The notes beneath the pieces were generated by a model. It searched no databases and was not told the origin of the DNA. It worked only from the letters and a program-made list of their open reading frames with translations. A stretch of 64,000 bases of DNA, from NCBI GenBank assembly GCA_017626015.1, contig JAGAJO010000001.1, positions 248,001-312,000 of the forward strand. The letters are read 5' to 3'. Positions 36,442-45,406 of this stretch are shown piece after piece (position 1 is the first letter of the stretch; every line of letters starts with the position of its first letter). Made by a program: the position numbers and the translations under genes. The stretch is from Ruminococcus sp. (lineage in GTDB: Bacteria; Bacillota; Clostridia; Oscillospirales; Ruminococcaceae).

Positions 36442-36831
36442 TTAAAGCTGTTCGCCGCCGTCTTCCTCTTTATCCTCATGCTTCTCATGAGCCGTAAGCT
36501 CACTGAGACGTCTGGCGATCTGCGCCGAATGCTCTATAGAGTTGTCGGCGATAAATTTAAGCTCGGGACTTTTCTTCAGCTTAAGCACGTTGGATATCTC
36601 CCTTTTGAGGTAGCCGGTGGCGGACTCGAAGCCCTTTACAGCCTCCTTTGCCCGCTCATAGCCCTCAAAGCTTGAAATATACACCTTGCAGTAGGAGCCG
36701 TCCGAAGCCACGTCGCACCTTACCACGGTAAGCATTTCTCCGCCGTGTATCCTGGGATCCTTGAGATCTCTCATTTTTCCTGAAATAATTCTCCGAATGT
36801 CCTCTGACATTCTTCCTGCTTTATATCCCAT
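36442..36831 (-). CDS. rbfA: Ribosome-binding factor A
   Basis: 129 residues. It has the KH-type fold pattern with Arg-Met-Ser-Glu-Asp-Ile-Arg-Arg-Ile near the N-terminus and a charged C-terminal tail. It assists 30S maturation. ATG 36831 follows AAAGGCGG. Confidence 0.95.
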   Translation of the reverse strand: MGYKAGRMSEDIRRIISGKMRDLKDPRIHGGEMLTVVRCDVASDGSYCKVYISSFEGYERAKEAVKGFESATGYLKREISNVLKLKKSPELKFIADNSIEHSAQIARRLSELTAHEKHEDKEEDGGEQL

Positions 36832-36878
36832 AATCCGCCTTTCTTTTACTTTTATGATGACAGCTGCCGGCTTTACGC

Positions 36879-39440
36879 TCAGTCTCTGTATTCCTCCATT
36901 ATATACGCCTCGAAAATGTCTCCAACCTTGATATCGGTGAACTTTTCAAGTGTGATACCGCACTCATAGCCTGCGGAGACCTCCTTGGCGTCGTCCTTGA
37001 ATCTCTTCAGAGAGGACATCTTGTCGTCTGCAATGACGATACCGTCACGGACAACTCTGATAAGATCCGATCTTCCGATCTTTCCGTCAAGAACATACGA
37101 TCCTGCGACAATTCCCACGTTGGATATCTTATAGGTCTGTCTAACCTCTACTCTCGCCGTATCAACCTCTCTGAACTTAGGCGCAAGCATTCCCTTCATA
37201 GCGTCGGAAATTTCCTCGATAGCGTCGTAGATTATTCTGTAAAGCCTTATCTCGACTCCGCTCTGCTCTGCGTTTGCCTTTGCCACAGGATCGGGGCGGA
37301 CGTTGAAGCCTACTATGATAGCGTTTGAAGCGTTGGCGAGCATTACGTCGCTCTCGGATACCGCTCCTACTCCTCCGTGGATAACCTTTACCCTTACCTC
37401 CTCGTTGGACAGCTTTTCAAGAGACTGCTTTACAGCCTCCACTGAGCCTTGTACGTCCGCCTTGACGATAATGGGCAGCTCCTTCATTTCTCCCTCGGAA
37501 ATATGAGCGAACAGGTTGTCGAGCGTTACCTTCTGATACTGCTGGAAAACCTCTTCCTTGGCCTCCTGCTTCCTCTGCTCAACAAGCTCTCTTGCAAGCT
37601 TTTCGTCCTCTACCGCATTGAAGGTGTCTCCCGCACTGGGGACCTCTCCCAGACCGGTGATCTCCACCGGCGTAGACGGACCCGCCTTTTTGATGGCTTT
37701 TCCTGTGTGGCTGGTCATGGTCCTTACTCTTCCCACAGAAGTGCCTGCAATTATGATATCTCCGTTGTTGAGAGTACCGTTCTGAACAAGCAGCGTTGCA
37801 ACGGGTCCCTTGCCCTTATCAAGTCTTGCCTCGATGACAGTACCCTTTGCAAGCCTGTTCGGATTTGCCTTAAGCTCCTTTACCTCTGCTACAAGCAGTA
37901 CGTTTTCGAGAAGCTCGTCGATACCCATACCGGTTTTTGCGGAAACAGGCACTGCGATAACGTCGCCGCCCCATTCCTCAACGACAAGCTCATGCTCGGT
38001 GAGCTGCTGCTTTACTCTGTCGGGATCTGCTCCCTCTTTATCCATTTTGTTTATTGCAACGATGACGGAAACTCCCGCAGCCTTTGCGTGGTTTATGGAC
38101 TCGATCGTCTGGGGCATGATACCGTCGTCCGCCGCGACAACAAGGATTGCTATATCCGTGATATTGGCTCCTCTTGCTCTCATGGAGGTGAACGCCTCAT
38201 GTCCGGGAGTATCGAGGAAGGTTATCTTCTGTCCGTTTACATTTACCTGATATGCGCCGATATGCTGAGTGATTCCGCCTGCTTCTCCGTCGGCTACGTT
38301 TGAATTTCTGATCCTGTCGAGGATCGAGGTCTTTCCGTGATCGACGTGTCCCATTACGACTACGACGGGGCATCTTGGCTCCAGCGTATCGGGAGCGTCC
38401 TCATCGTCCTCGATAAGTCTTTCCTCAATGGTAACGTGTACCTCCTTCTCGACCTTTGCGCCAAGCTCCTCTGCCACCAGTGAAGCCGTATCGAAATCAA
38501 CGACCTCGTTTATGGACGCCATTACGCCAAGACCCATAAGCTTTTTGATCACTTCCATAGCCGTGACCTTGAGTCTGCTGGCAAGCTCGGAAACAACGAT
38601 CTCGTCGGGGATCATGACCTTAAGCTGCTGTCTTCTTGCCTTTTCAAGCTGAAGTCTCTTGAGCTTTTCGGTCTCCGTCTCACGCTTGTGGGAATGCTGC
38701 TGCTTTTTATACTGCTGGGATTTCTGTGTGATCTTCTGCTTTTTCTGAAAATTATCCTTATGCTTTCCGCCCTGCTTTGAGCTTGCGAGATTGTCGTATT
38801 TTTCATTATACTTATCAAGCTCCACATAGCTTCCTCTGGTATCCACAGTTCTGCGGGAGCCTGAAAAGCTGTCGGAATCCTCTGATATAGTATAACCCTT
38901 ATCGTCCTTTACAGGCTTGGAAAATCCGCCAAGCTGCTGCTTGACGCCGTGTTCCTTTTTCTTTGCGGCTTCCTTTTTCTCCGGCTTGCGCTCCGCCTTG
39001 GGCTGAGAAGCTTTTTTCTCCTCCTTTACAGCCTTTGGAGCGGGCTTGGGCTTTTCCGCAGACTTTTCTTCCGCCTTGGGCTTATCGTCGGTCTTTACGG
39101 GAGCCGGCTGCTCCTTCTTTTCGGCCTTCACGGCAGCAGGCTTCTGCTCCGGCTTTTTCTTTTCGGGAGCAGGCTCGCCGATCTGTGCCTTTTCGGGTTT
39201 TTCCGCCTTTGGCTTTTCCTGCGGCTTCTTATTGTTTGCAAAATATGCGTTGAAATTCTCTACCTGATTATTCTGTGTGAAATACTCAAAAACGTAGGAT
39301 ATTTCCTCCGGCGAAAGAGCCGCCTGCGTTTTCCTCGTTTCGCCGTCCAGCTTTACAAGGCATTCCACGATATCGTTGTTTGAAAGCTTAAGGTTCTTTG
39401 CCAGTTCGTTAAGCTTGATCTTATTTGTTTTCTTACTCAT
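36879..39440 (-). CDS. infB: Translation initiation factor IF-2
   Basis: 853 residues. A long Lys/Glu/Ala/Pro-rich N-terminal region (about 55-250) leads to an IF2-N domain, then the GTPase domain starting about residue 355 with Gly-His-Val-Asp-His-Gly-Lys-Thr, Asp-Thr-Pro-Gly-His-Glu and Asn-Lys-Met-Asp, followed by domains II-IV. It brings fMet-tRNA to the ribosome. ATG 39440 is 12 bases from AAGGAGG. Confidence 0.98.
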   Translation of the reverse strand: MSKKTNKIKLNELAKNLKLSNNDIVECLVKLDGETRKTQAALSPEEISYVFEYFTQNNQVENFNAYFANNKKPQEKPKAEKPEKAQIGEPAPEKKKPEQKPAAVKAEKKEQPAPVKTDDKPKAEEKSAEKPKPAPKAVKEEKKASQPKAERKPEKKEAAKKKEHGVKQQLGGFSKPVKDDKGYTISEDSDSFSGSRRTVDTRGSYVELDKYNEKYDNLASSKQGGKHKDNFQKKQKITQKSQQYKKQQHSHKRETETEKLKRLQLEKARRQQLKVMIPDEIVVSELASRLKVTAMEVIKKLMGLGVMASINEVVDFDTASLVAEELGAKVEKEVHVTIEERLIEDDEDAPDTLEPRCPVVVVMGHVDHGKTSILDRIRNSNVADGEAGGITQHIGAYQVNVNGQKITFLDTPGHEAFTSMRARGANITDIAILVVAADDGIMPQTIESINHAKAAGVSVIVAINKMDKEGADPDRVKQQLTEHELVVEEWGGDVIAVPVSAKTGMGIDELLENVLLVAEVKELKANPNRLAKGTVIEARLDKGKGPVATLLVQNGTLNNGDIIIAGTSVGRVRTMTSHTGKAIKKAGPSTPVEITGLGEVPSAGDTFNAVEDEKLARELVEQRKQEAKEEVFQQYQKVTLDNLFAHISEGEMKELPIIVKADVQGSVEAVKQSLEKLSNEEVRVKVIHGGVGAVSESDVMLANASNAIIVGFNVRPDPVAKANAEQSGVEIRLYRIIYDAIEEISDAMKGMLAPKFREVDTARVEVRQTYKISNVGIVAGSYVLDGKIGRSDLIRVVRDGIVIADDKMSSLKRFKDDAKEVSAGYECGITLEKFTDIKVGDIFEAYIMEEYRD

Positions 39441-39488
39441 AGGCTGTTTAGTCCTCCTTGCTTCGAAGTGCTTCTATGCTTCATAATT

Positions 39489-39824
39489 TCATATGCTCGA
39501 GTAAAATTCGTCCGGATCGATCTCCACGGGCTTCAGTCCTTTTGCGCAGGATACTGCAAAGCCGCTGTCCGTCATAGCTATGACCCCCGTCCTTTTGCCC
39601 AGTCCGCTGCCGATCTCATCCATAGTCATATCCAGCGAATAAAGCTTTACGCCGTACCTTGCGCATGCGAACTTGATCTCCTTAAGCGATTTCGGAGAAA
39701 AATCCGCTGCCGCAAAAACCGCCTTAGCCGAGCCGTTCATGCAGCTGTCCTTGACCATATCCATGCCCATCGCAAGCTTTCCGGCTTTTCTGCACATGGA
39801 AATCAAACCGATCTTACTGTTCAC
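39489..39824 (-). CDS. L7Ae-family RNA-binding protein YlxQ
   Basis: 111 residues. The L7Ae/L30e fold is suggested by Met-Cys-Arg-Lys-Ala-Gly-Lys-Leu-Ala-Met-Gly and the Ala-Lys-Ala-Val-Phe-Ala-Ala-Ala-Asp strand. It is located between ylxR and infB, the normal place, and overlaps ylxR by 11 bases. It likely binds kink-turn RNA. Confidence 0.92.
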   Translation of the reverse strand: MNSKIGLISMCRKAGKLAMGMDMVKDSCMNGSAKAVFAAADFSPKSLKEIKFACARYGVKLYSLDMTMDEIGSGLGKRTGVIAMTDSGFAVSCAKGLKPVEIDPDEFYSSI

Positions 39825-40089
39825 TTTTCAGCTCCTCCTCCATGCTGTCGTATATTACGTCGTCTATGCGGCAGGAGAAGCTTTTTTCAAGGCGTCTGGC
39901 CTTTCTGGCTTTTTTCAGGCACTCTGCGCTGCGGCAGATATATGCGCCACGTCCCGCCTTTCTGCCCGTCAGGTCAAGGGATATCTCCCCCTCCTTGGAT
40001 CTTACCACCCTGACAAGCTCCTTCTTGGGTCTCATTTCATTGCACCCAAGGCACATTCTCATAGGTATTTTTTTTACTTTCATAGGCAT
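39814..40089 (-). CDS. YlxR/RnpM family RNA-binding protein
   Basis: 91 residues. The diagnostic Met-Arg-Met-Cys-Leu-Gly-Cys near the N-terminus and Arg-Gly-Ala-Tyr-Ile-Cys mid-protein identify the family, whose members bind RNase P RNA. The start overlaps the nusA stop by one base (TAATG). Confidence 0.94.
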   Translation of the reverse strand: MPMKVKKIPMRMCLGCNEMRPKKELVRVVRSKEGEISLDLTGRKAGRGAYICRSAECLKKARKARRLEKSFSCRIDDVIYDSMEEELKSEQ

Positions 40090-41240
40090 TATTCTGCGTC
40101 GGCAGCTGCTTCGTCCCCTGCTGCCTCCTCTTTCTCCGCAGGCTCGGGAGCGGGATTTTCGGGGACTATGTCTATTTTATAGCCCGTCAGACCTGCCGCA
40201 AGCTTTGCGTTCTGACCCTTATTGCCTATAGCCAGAGAGAACTGATTGTTTGGCACCACGACTCTGCACTTCCTGATGACCTTTTTGATCTCCTTCTCTT
40301 CTCCCTTGTCTTCCGTTTTATATTCAGGCTCCAGCAGCTCGACCTTGATAACGTCTGCGGGAGCAAGAGCCTTGGCGATAAATTCCGCCTCGTCCTCGCA
40401 CCAGTTGATAACATCTATCTTTTCGCCCTTAAGCTCCGAGACCACTGCTGAGATCCTTGATTTTCTCGGACCTATGCAGGCGCCCACTGCGTCTACGTTC
40501 TTATCCTTGGAATAAACTGCGATCTTGCTTCTTATTCCCTCGATCCTGGAGATGGACTTTATCTCCACCGTGCCGTCGGCGATCTCAGGTACCTCAAGCT
40601 CGAACAGTCTCTTTACCAGATCCTTGTGCGTTCTCGACAGCTTTACAACCGGCTGCTTTCTTTCCGTGCCTCCGATGCTTACGATGTAGACCTTGATGAT
40701 ATCTCCCTCTTTAAGAACTTCTCCGGGGATCTGCTCGCTTCTGTAGAAATAATGCTCGTTTCTGTCGATAGTGATAACAGCATTGAGAGTCGCCGGCTCC
40801 ACCTTCTGCACCGTTGCGGAAACTATCTCATGCTCCTTGTCCTTGTACTGCTCGATAAGCTTGTTTCTTTCAAAATCCTTGATATCGTGCTTTATGGACT
40901 GCTTTGCGTTCTGTGCCGCAACTCTTCCTATCTTTGCCGGATTGACCGGGATCTCTACCCAGTCGCCTTCCTTTATATCGGGATCGTATGTCCTTGCCTC
41001 GCCGATATAGATCTCGTTGGCGGGATCGTCAACGAACATAACCGGCATTACCTCCTTGAGGATAACCATTTCCAGCTTACCGGTGTCAGGCTCTATATCC
41101 ACCCTTATATGCTCGCACTCCGGATTTTCCTTTTTGATGGCTTTTGTGATACCGTCCTTGATCTTTTCGATAAGTACCTCTCTGTCAATATTATTTTCCT
41201 GAGAAAGCGCATTCAGCGCATCAAAAAACTGATCGTTCAT
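40089..41240 (-). CDS. nusA: Transcription termination/antitermination factor NusA
   Basis: 383 residues from ATG 41240 (Met-Asn-Asp-Gln-Phe-Phe). A GTG/ATG 12 bases upstream is too close to the AAAGGA site. It has the N-terminal polymerase-binding domain, the S1 domain (about 130-200) and two KH domains with Cys-Ile-Gly-Pro-Arg-Lys-Ser-Arg-Ile and Ala-Ile-Gly-Asn-Lys-Gly-Gln-Asn. It lacks the C-terminal repeats of E. coli NusA, normal for Firmicutes, and ends in an acidic Glu/Ala tail. Confidence 0.97.
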   Translation of the reverse strand: MNDQFFDALNALSQENNIDREVLIEKIKDGITKAIKKENPECEHIRVDIEPDTGKLEMVILKEVMPVMFVDDPANEIYIGEARTYDPDIKEGDWVEIPVNPAKIGRVAAQNAKQSIKHDIKDFERNKLIEQYKDKEHEIVSATVQKVEPATLNAVITIDRNEHYFYRSEQIPGEVLKEGDIIKVYIVSIGGTERKQPVVKLSRTHKDLVKRLFELEVPEIADGTVEIKSISRIEGIRSKIAVYSKDKNVDAVGACIGPRKSRISAVVSELKGEKIDVINWCEDEAEFIAKALAPADVIKVELLEPEYKTEDKGEEKEIKKVIRKCRVVVPNNQFSLAIGNKGQNAKLAAGLTGYKIDIVPENPAPEPAEKEEAAGDEAAADAE

Positions 41241-41318
41241 TTTCTTAATCATTCCTTTCGGTTTTTTATGTTTACTGCATTTATATTATTATATTATTGA
41301 CGGTGCCCTGATACGCCG

Positions 41319-41846
41319 TTAAATATCATAATCGTCGTAGAGCTTGACAAAAGCGCAGTCGGAAAGCTTAAATTCCACATTTTCCGTTCCGTCGCCGTTT
41401 TCGTCCAGCGTCTGACAGAGTATTTTTTCCCTGTCGTGACCCACAAGTCCCACGATGAATTCCTTTTCGCCGTTTTCATCGGGTCTTATAAGCCTGACCC
41501 TCACAACGTCCCCTATGCAGACCTCGAAATGCTCCGGCTTTCTCAGCTCTCTGCCAAGACCGGGACTTCCGCATTCAAAAACGTAGCTCTGCGGTATGGG
41601 ATCCACATCGTCAAGTATCTTGTTGAAGGGACGGGTGAAGGCTTCGCAGTCGTCCATAGTTACGCCGCCGTCTTTGTCTATAAGCACCCTGAGATACCAG
41701 GTTGCGCCCTCCTTTTCAAACCTTACGTCCCAAAGGAAAAGTCCCAGCTCATCGGCAAGGGGCTGAGCAAGCTCGGTTATTCTCTCTACGGTGCTTTTTT
41801 TAACCCTTGACTTTTTCTTTTCCCTGTTCTCATTTTTTTCAGCCAT
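41319..41846 (-). CDS. rimP: Ribosome maturation factor RimP
   Basis: 175 residues, slightly long because of a Lys/Glu-rich N-terminal extension of about 20 residues. The core motif Leu-Arg-Val-Leu-Ile-Asp-Lys-Asp-Gly-Gly-Val and Val-Ser-like Gly-Ser-Pro-Gly-Leu-Gly-Arg-Glu-Leu are present. It is the first gene of the nusA-infB operon, behind an attenuator-like leader and a promoter. Confidence 0.95.
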   Translation of the reverse strand: MAEKNENREKKKSRVKKSTVERITELAQPLADELGLFLWDVRFEKEGATWYLRVLIDKDGGVTMDDCEAFTRPFNKILDDVDPIPQSYVFECGSPGLGRELRKPEHFEVCIGDVVRVRLIRPDENGEKEFIVGLVGHDREKILCQTLDENGDGTENVEFKLSDCAFVKLYDDYDI

Positions 41847-41859
41847 GAAATACCTCCTT

Positions 41860-41909
41860 AAAAAAGGTCTTTACAAATACAAAAGACCGGAAGTCAAGTT
41901 CCAGTCTTT
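41860..41909 (-). promoter_or_regulatory. Attenuator-like leader of the rimP-nusA-infB operon
   Basis: Read on the minus strand, AAAGACTGGAA pairs with TTCCGGTCTTT (41882-41909). The last seven bases of that hairpin, GGTCTTT, can instead pair with AAAGACC (terminator stem 41866-41888), followed directly by six T (41860-41865). The two stems exclude each other because they share 41882-41888. The terminator ends just before the rimP AAGGAGG site. Confidence 0.7.
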
Positions 41910-41930
41910 CATTAAAAGCCTATTGTATAT

Positions 41931-41959
41931 ATTATATCACATGGAACGGCTTTTTTCAA
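41931..41959 (-). promoter_or_regulatory. Promoter of the rimP-nusA-infB operon
   Basis: TTGAAA (41954-41959), a 17-base spacer and TATAAT (41931-41936) on the minus strand. Confidence 0.8.
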
Positions 41960-42019
41960 GGGGAAAGAAAGGATTTTTAAGTAAAAATCAAAATATTTGC
42001 AATACAGTTTGTAAATATT

Positions 42020-42418
42020 TTATGAACCGGCATCCTTTTCCTTGTCGTTTTCCGTTTTCTTCGGCGTATTTATGATCGTACGGTTTTTTCTTGTTCCCTC
42101 TACAAAATCCAGGGGGATGGTGAAAAGTATTCCCGTATTTGGCTGGGAGAGGTCTCCCACGGTGGAGTACACGACCTTTCTTGCCGTTTCGAGCTGATTG
42201 TTTCTTATTACAGAAAGTATCGTCCGGTTGTCCTCCTCGTCCCCGCTGAACATTCCCCGTATGGAGGCGCTAAGAAAGCTCGAGTCCATTCTGGAAAGAG
42301 TCATAGCCAGACCTGATGACTGAATGATAGTCGCTCCTCCTATACCTGCGGCTGAAAGTCCCTCCAGCAGATACTCCAGAGAATCCGTTTTATTAAGAAT
42401 GATAACAAGCAGCTTCAT
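42020..42418 (-). CDS. PII-like signal protein
   Basis: 132 residues. The first strand Met-Lys-Leu-Leu-Val-Ile-Ile-Leu-Asn and the helix-strand segment Leu-Leu-Glu-Gly-Leu-Ser-Ala-Ala-Gly-Ile-Gly-Gly-Ala-Thr-Ile follow the ferredoxin-like fold of PII/GlnB relatives (residues 1-35). A clear T-loop Tyr as in GlnB is not evident and the C-terminus is long and charged. It lies 66 bases after the LCP-like gene on the same strand. Which ligand or partner it has cannot be inferred. Confidence 0.6.
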   Translation of the reverse strand: MKLLVIILNKTDSLEYLLEGLSAAGIGGATIIQSSGLAMTLSRMDSSFLSASIRGMFSGDEEDNRTILSVIRNNQLETARKVVYSTVGDLSQPNTGILFTIPLDFVEGTRKNRTIINTPKKTENDKEKDAGS

Positions 42419-42484
42419 ATTTTCACTGTCCTTTCGTAAGGGAGGACCGATGCGGCGTGTATGACCTCCGCAAACGGATCCGAA

Positions 42485-43414
42485 TTATTCCGCACTGTCC
42501 TCTGCGGTCGTTTCCTCCGCCGTGCCGTCCCTCAGCTCAGCCTTGAATTCCGAGGAAAGCTCAAAGGCTTCGTCGCTGTCCCACCATGTTCCCTCGGGAC
42601 AAATATACTCCGCAGGGGTTGATCCCGACGTAAGCATTTCCTTGAGATATGACTTTTGCAGCTTGAAATCGTCGGAGGTCAGATCCGTGTCGCTGTTGGC
42701 GGTAAGTATATCATATATATTGTCCAGATTGTCCATAATTACCGCTGACTGCTGGAAGGCGTGGTTTATCATGCCCGAGACAGCCTCTCCCAGAAAATCG
42801 GTGTTGCCCTGCATACCGTTTGAAAATACGGGATACTGGCAGATGAGCCTTATCTGCCGTCCGCTCAGATTTGCAAGCTCTCCCTTGGAAATAGATATGT
42901 CGTTTGAATCGTTATCCTTGGAAAGATAATAAAGCTCCTCCTTGGGGGTGTAGATTATTCCGTCGAAAATATCCGCCACACGTTCAAAGGCGTCGTTGGT
43001 GACGGACATATAATTATCCACCGTCACGCCGAAAAGATCCTCGACCTCTTCCTTGAGCTTTGTCATGCCGCCGTCCGCCAGAACGTCTCTCAGCGTCATG
43101 GATTTATCGATGCTGCCCGTTGTGACCGCCGGTATCGGTATCACGAGTATCTTCTGCTTGTCCGGGTCTATTCTTACGATAGTTGCGTCCTGAAGCTGTC
43201 CCTTTGAGTTTACTCTGGCGTATAGATTTGTAAATACAGGATTTGAAACAACTGCGTTATCCTCACTGCTACCGTCGTCGATAATATTAAACTCCTTGAG
43301 CAGATAGACCGAAAGCGCAGCCAGCAACCCCATAAACACCAGCACTGTCACAAAATAAACAAGCGCTACAGGCGCCTGAGACCTTCTTTTCTTCTTTTTC
43401 CTAGCAGCGGCCAT
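42485..43414 (-). CDS. LCP-like (LytR-CpsA-Psr) membrane protein
   Basis: 309 residues from ATG 43414, preceded by GGAGGGAG; a TTG further upstream belongs to that site. A basic N-terminus (Arg-Lys-Lys-Lys-Lys-Arg-Arg) leads to one membrane segment at about residues 20-40. The outside domain follows the LCP order: Asp-Ala-Thr-Ile-Val-Arg-Ile-Asp-Pro, Ile-Pro-Ile-Pro, Asp-Val-Leu-Ala, and an Asp-Gly-Ile segment. The usual catalytic arginines could not be fixed by eye, so it may be a degenerate family member. Confidence 0.55.
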   Translation of the reverse strand: MAAARKKKKRRSQAPVALVYFVTVLVFMGLLAALSVYLLKEFNIIDDGSSEDNAVVSNPVFTNLYARVNSKGQLQDATIVRIDPDKQKILVIPIPAVTTGSIDKSMTLRDVLADGGMTKLKEEVEDLFGVTVDNYMSVTNDAFERVADIFDGIIYTPKEELYYLSKDNDSNDISISKGELANLSGRQIRLICQYPVFSNGMQGNTDFLGEAVSGMINHAFQQSAVIMDNLDNIYDILTANSDTDLTSDDFKLQKSYLKEMLTSGSTPAEYICPEGTWWDSDEAFELSSEFKAELRDGTAEETTAEDSAE

Positions 43415-43432
43415 ATCACCGTCTCCCTCCAA

Positions 43433-44041
43433 CTATATTCTCGTAAAGTTCATCGTATCCTGACCGGCTCCGCTGTCGCAGTAAAGCAACGGATTGCCGT
43501 CAAGGGAAATTATCTGCAGATCCAATCCTGATTTTTTTGCCATATTTATGGTCTGAAGCGTACCCGAGCCTCTTTCCTTGCGCTTGTATGCGCCTATTAT
43601 CCTTGAGGAATTATCCACCATAAACTGATTTCTCAGACGATACCGCTGTCGGTCATTCCGGCAGCTTACTACTACCTTTTCATCGCAGTCTCCGATTATC
43701 ATTGAGTAATAGTAGCCGTCCAGCGGGTCGGATATCTCTTTATACTGTTCTTTATACGGCAAAGCGCACACCAGTCTCATGCCAGGATATCTGCCGGAGC
43801 ATATTTTCTCCCGTATCAGCTTTGCGCAGGTAAGATCTACGCCCTCCGCCATACCCGAAATAAAAGTGCGGAAGCCGTCACGGTAAGCCTCCTCGCACAG
43901 CAGGTCGAGCATACTGACAAGGCATTTCATGCCCTGCGTTCGCATATCCCCCCCGAAGGGCAGATCACGTCTGCGGTGACCTGTAATGCAGCAGGTTGCC
44001 GATCTGTCGCACACAAACTGATCTATAGCCGTAATTTTCAC
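43433..44041 (-). CDS. SLOG-superfamily protein (YpsA/DUF1273-like)
   Basis: 202 residues from GTG 44041, 7-8 bases after AAAGGCGG. The motifs Thr-Gly-His-Arg-Arg-Arg-Asp, Ser-Gly-Met-Ala-Glu-Gly-Val-Asp and Cys-Ala-Leu-Pro-Tyr-Lys-Glu-Gln are those of the nucleotide-binding SLOG fold in YpsA. The C-terminal Tyr-Lys-Arg-Lys-Glu-Arg-Gly-Ser-Gly-Thr matches the same family. In Bacillus YpsA affects cell division. Here it is the first gene of a three-gene unit. Confidence 0.82.
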   Translation of the reverse strand: MKITAIDQFVCDRSATCCITGHRRRDLPFGGDMRTQGMKCLVSMLDLLCEEAYRDGFRTFISGMAEGVDLTCAKLIREKICSGRYPGMRLVCALPYKEQYKEISDPLDGYYYSMIIGDCDEKVVVSCRNDRQRYRLRNQFMVDNSSRIIGAYKRKERGSGTLQTINMAKKSGLDLQIISLDGNPLLYCDSGAGQDTMNFTRI

Positions 44042-44072
44042 CAAACATCCGCCTTTCACAGCATTTACAGTT

Positions 44073-44101
44073 ATTATAACACATATTTTTCATTTTTTCA
44101 A
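44073..44101 (-). promoter_or_regulatory. Promoter of the SLOG-LCP-PII-like genes
   Basis: TTGAAA (44096-44101), a 17-base spacer and TATAAT (44073-44078) on the minus strand, about 32 bases upstream of the GTG start. Confidence 0.75.
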
Positions 44102-44117
44102 TAGTTTTAGCAAAATG

Positions 44118-44284
44118 TGCACGAAAATCAATTTTAAAGATCAAACATTTTGGTTATTACAAAATATCGAACTTTTGCCCGGAGTACAGAAGCCTGAGTT
44201 GTCTTTTCCCGCCGTACGGCGGGGGAAAAGACAACAAATATATACAAAATTTTTGTCAGGCATTTTAAAATTTATTTCCGTGCA
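44118..44284. repeat. Palindromic repeat, family C copy 2
   Basis: A 167-base element with imperfect inverted ends (TGCACGAAAATCAATTTTAA against the complement of TTTAAAATTTATTTCCGTGC). The centre is a GTCTTTTCCCGCCGTACGGC hairpin closing with GGGGGAAAAGAC at about 44199-44232. The following ACAACAAATATATACAAA and TTTTTGTCAG blocks match the copy near 8390-8530. It has no coding content. Confidence 0.8.
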
Positions 44285-44330
44285 AAATGAGTTTAACAAC
44301 TGATACCTAAGGGCGGATTTTTTTCCGACC

Positions 44331-44359
44331 TTGACAGACCGTGCTTTATGTGCTATATT
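44331..44359 (+). promoter_or_regulatory. Promoter of mntP
   Basis: TTGACA (44331-44336), a 17-base spacer and TATATT (44354-44359). Confidence 0.82.
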
Positions 44360-44365
44360 GTACTT

Positions 44366-44498
44366 TAAAAGCAAGGGGTTCGGCTTTTCGGCGTGCGGGA
44401 TCTTCACCCGTGTAAAACGCTGCCTTAAGGTGATTTTAAGGCTCTGTCGGATACGGAAATGTATCCGTTTTTTCTGAATTTACGGGAGTGTGTAAAAT
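44366..44498 (+). promoter_or_regulatory. Leader RNA of mntP ending in a terminator
   Basis: The roughly 130-base untranslated leader contains small hairpins (CGGG/CCCG near 44396-44410 and CCTTAA/TTAAGG near 44423-44441) and then CGGATAC/GTATCCG with six T (44448-44473), a rho-independent terminator only 25 bases before mntP. This is the layout of a transcription-controlling riboswitch. I could not find the GGGGAGUAG-type core of the yybP-ykoY manganese riboswitch. Confidence 0.6.
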
Positions 44499-45068
44499 AT
44501 GGGATCAATAGAGCTTTTTCTTATCAGCGTCGGACTTGCCATGGACGCCTTTGCGGTATCCGTCTGCAAGGGTCTTAATATGCGTAAGATAAACGCAGGA
44601 CAGGTATGTCTTATAAGCGCATTTTTCGGAGGCTTTCAGGCGCTTATGCCGCTTATAGGCTGGCTTCTGGGAAGACAGTTCGAGCGGTACATCACTGCGG
44701 TGGATCACTGGATAGCCTTTATCCTGCTGGCATTCATAGGCGGAAAAATGATAGTCGGGGTAATAAAAGGAGAGGACGGAGAGGAAAGCGGAGAGCAGGT
44801 CGGGACGGATCTGAAGGAGCTTTTCATTCTTGCTGTTGCGACAAGTATAGATGCGCTGGCTGTTGGGATAACCTTTGCGTTTTTGCAGGTGGAGATAGTC
44901 TGCGCAGTTTCCGTGATCGGTGCTGTTACCTTTGCGCTATCCGCAGCGGGAGTGCTTATAGGTCAACGTTTCGGAGCAAAATATAAGTCCAAAGCCGAGC
45001 TGGCAGGCGGTATAATACTTGTTCTCATAGGACTGAAGATACTGCTGGAGGGGGTAGGGATACTTTAG
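44499..45068 (+). CDS. mntP: Manganese efflux pump MntP
   Basis: 189 residues, six membrane segments in two related halves. The two signature sequences with acidic residues in the membrane are Gly-Leu-Ala-Met-Asp-Ala-Phe-Ala-Val-Ser and Thr-Ser-Ile-Asp-Ala-Leu-Ala-Val-Gly, as expected for MntP (DUF204). It exports excess Mn2+. The leader at 44366-44498 probably controls it. A terminator follows at 45136-45174. Confidence 0.94.
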   Translation: MGSIELFLISVGLAMDAFAVSVCKGLNMRKINAGQVCLISAFFGGFQALMPLIGWLLGRQFERYITAVDHWIAFILLAFIGGKMIVGVIKGEDGEESGEQVGTDLKELFILAVATSIDALAVGITFAFLQVEIVCAVSVIGAVTFALSAAGVLIGQRFGAKYKSKAELAGGIILVLIGLKILLEGVGIL

Positions 45069-45135
45069 CACACTGTCTTTATATTAAGGAAATGCTGATC
45101 AATGTTCCTTTATGAACAGTATAGCGATCTCATAG

Positions 45136-45174
45136 ACACGGTACGGCTATTTATCAGAGCTGTACCGTGTTTTT
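45136..45174 (+). terminator. Terminator after mntP
   Basis: ACACGGTACGGCT and AGCTGTACCGTGT form a stem of about 12 bp followed by TTTTT. Confidence 0.88.
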
Positions 45175-45227
45175 GGTATTGATTCTGTAAATTTTAATTT
45201 ATTTTTATAAAAAATATTACATATATA

Positions 45228-45256
45228 TTGACAAATAAAAAGACATTTGATATAAT
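45228..45256 (+). promoter_or_regulatory. Promoter of the tad locus
   Basis: TTGACA (45228-45233), a 17-base spacer and TATAAT (45251-45256). The 150-base leader that follows holds an AAAGGGATT/AATCCTTT hairpin and a GC-rich hairpin near 45350-45375. Confidence 0.85.
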
Positions 45257-45406
45257 TATGATAATTAGGTGAAAACGTACGAAAGGGATTGTATTTTATG
45301 TAAAATAATCCTTTATATTGTATTTTTTGCGGCTCGGCTGCACTGTTTTCCGGTGCTGTACGGATACCGTGCCGTTTTAATATATTTTGTTTGAGGAGCG
45401 TCAGTG

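Noticed and set aside
44366-44498. Classical yybP-ykoY manganese riboswitch
   Set aside because: The conserved GGGGAGUAG core and its 3' partner were not found; kept only as an unassigned leader.
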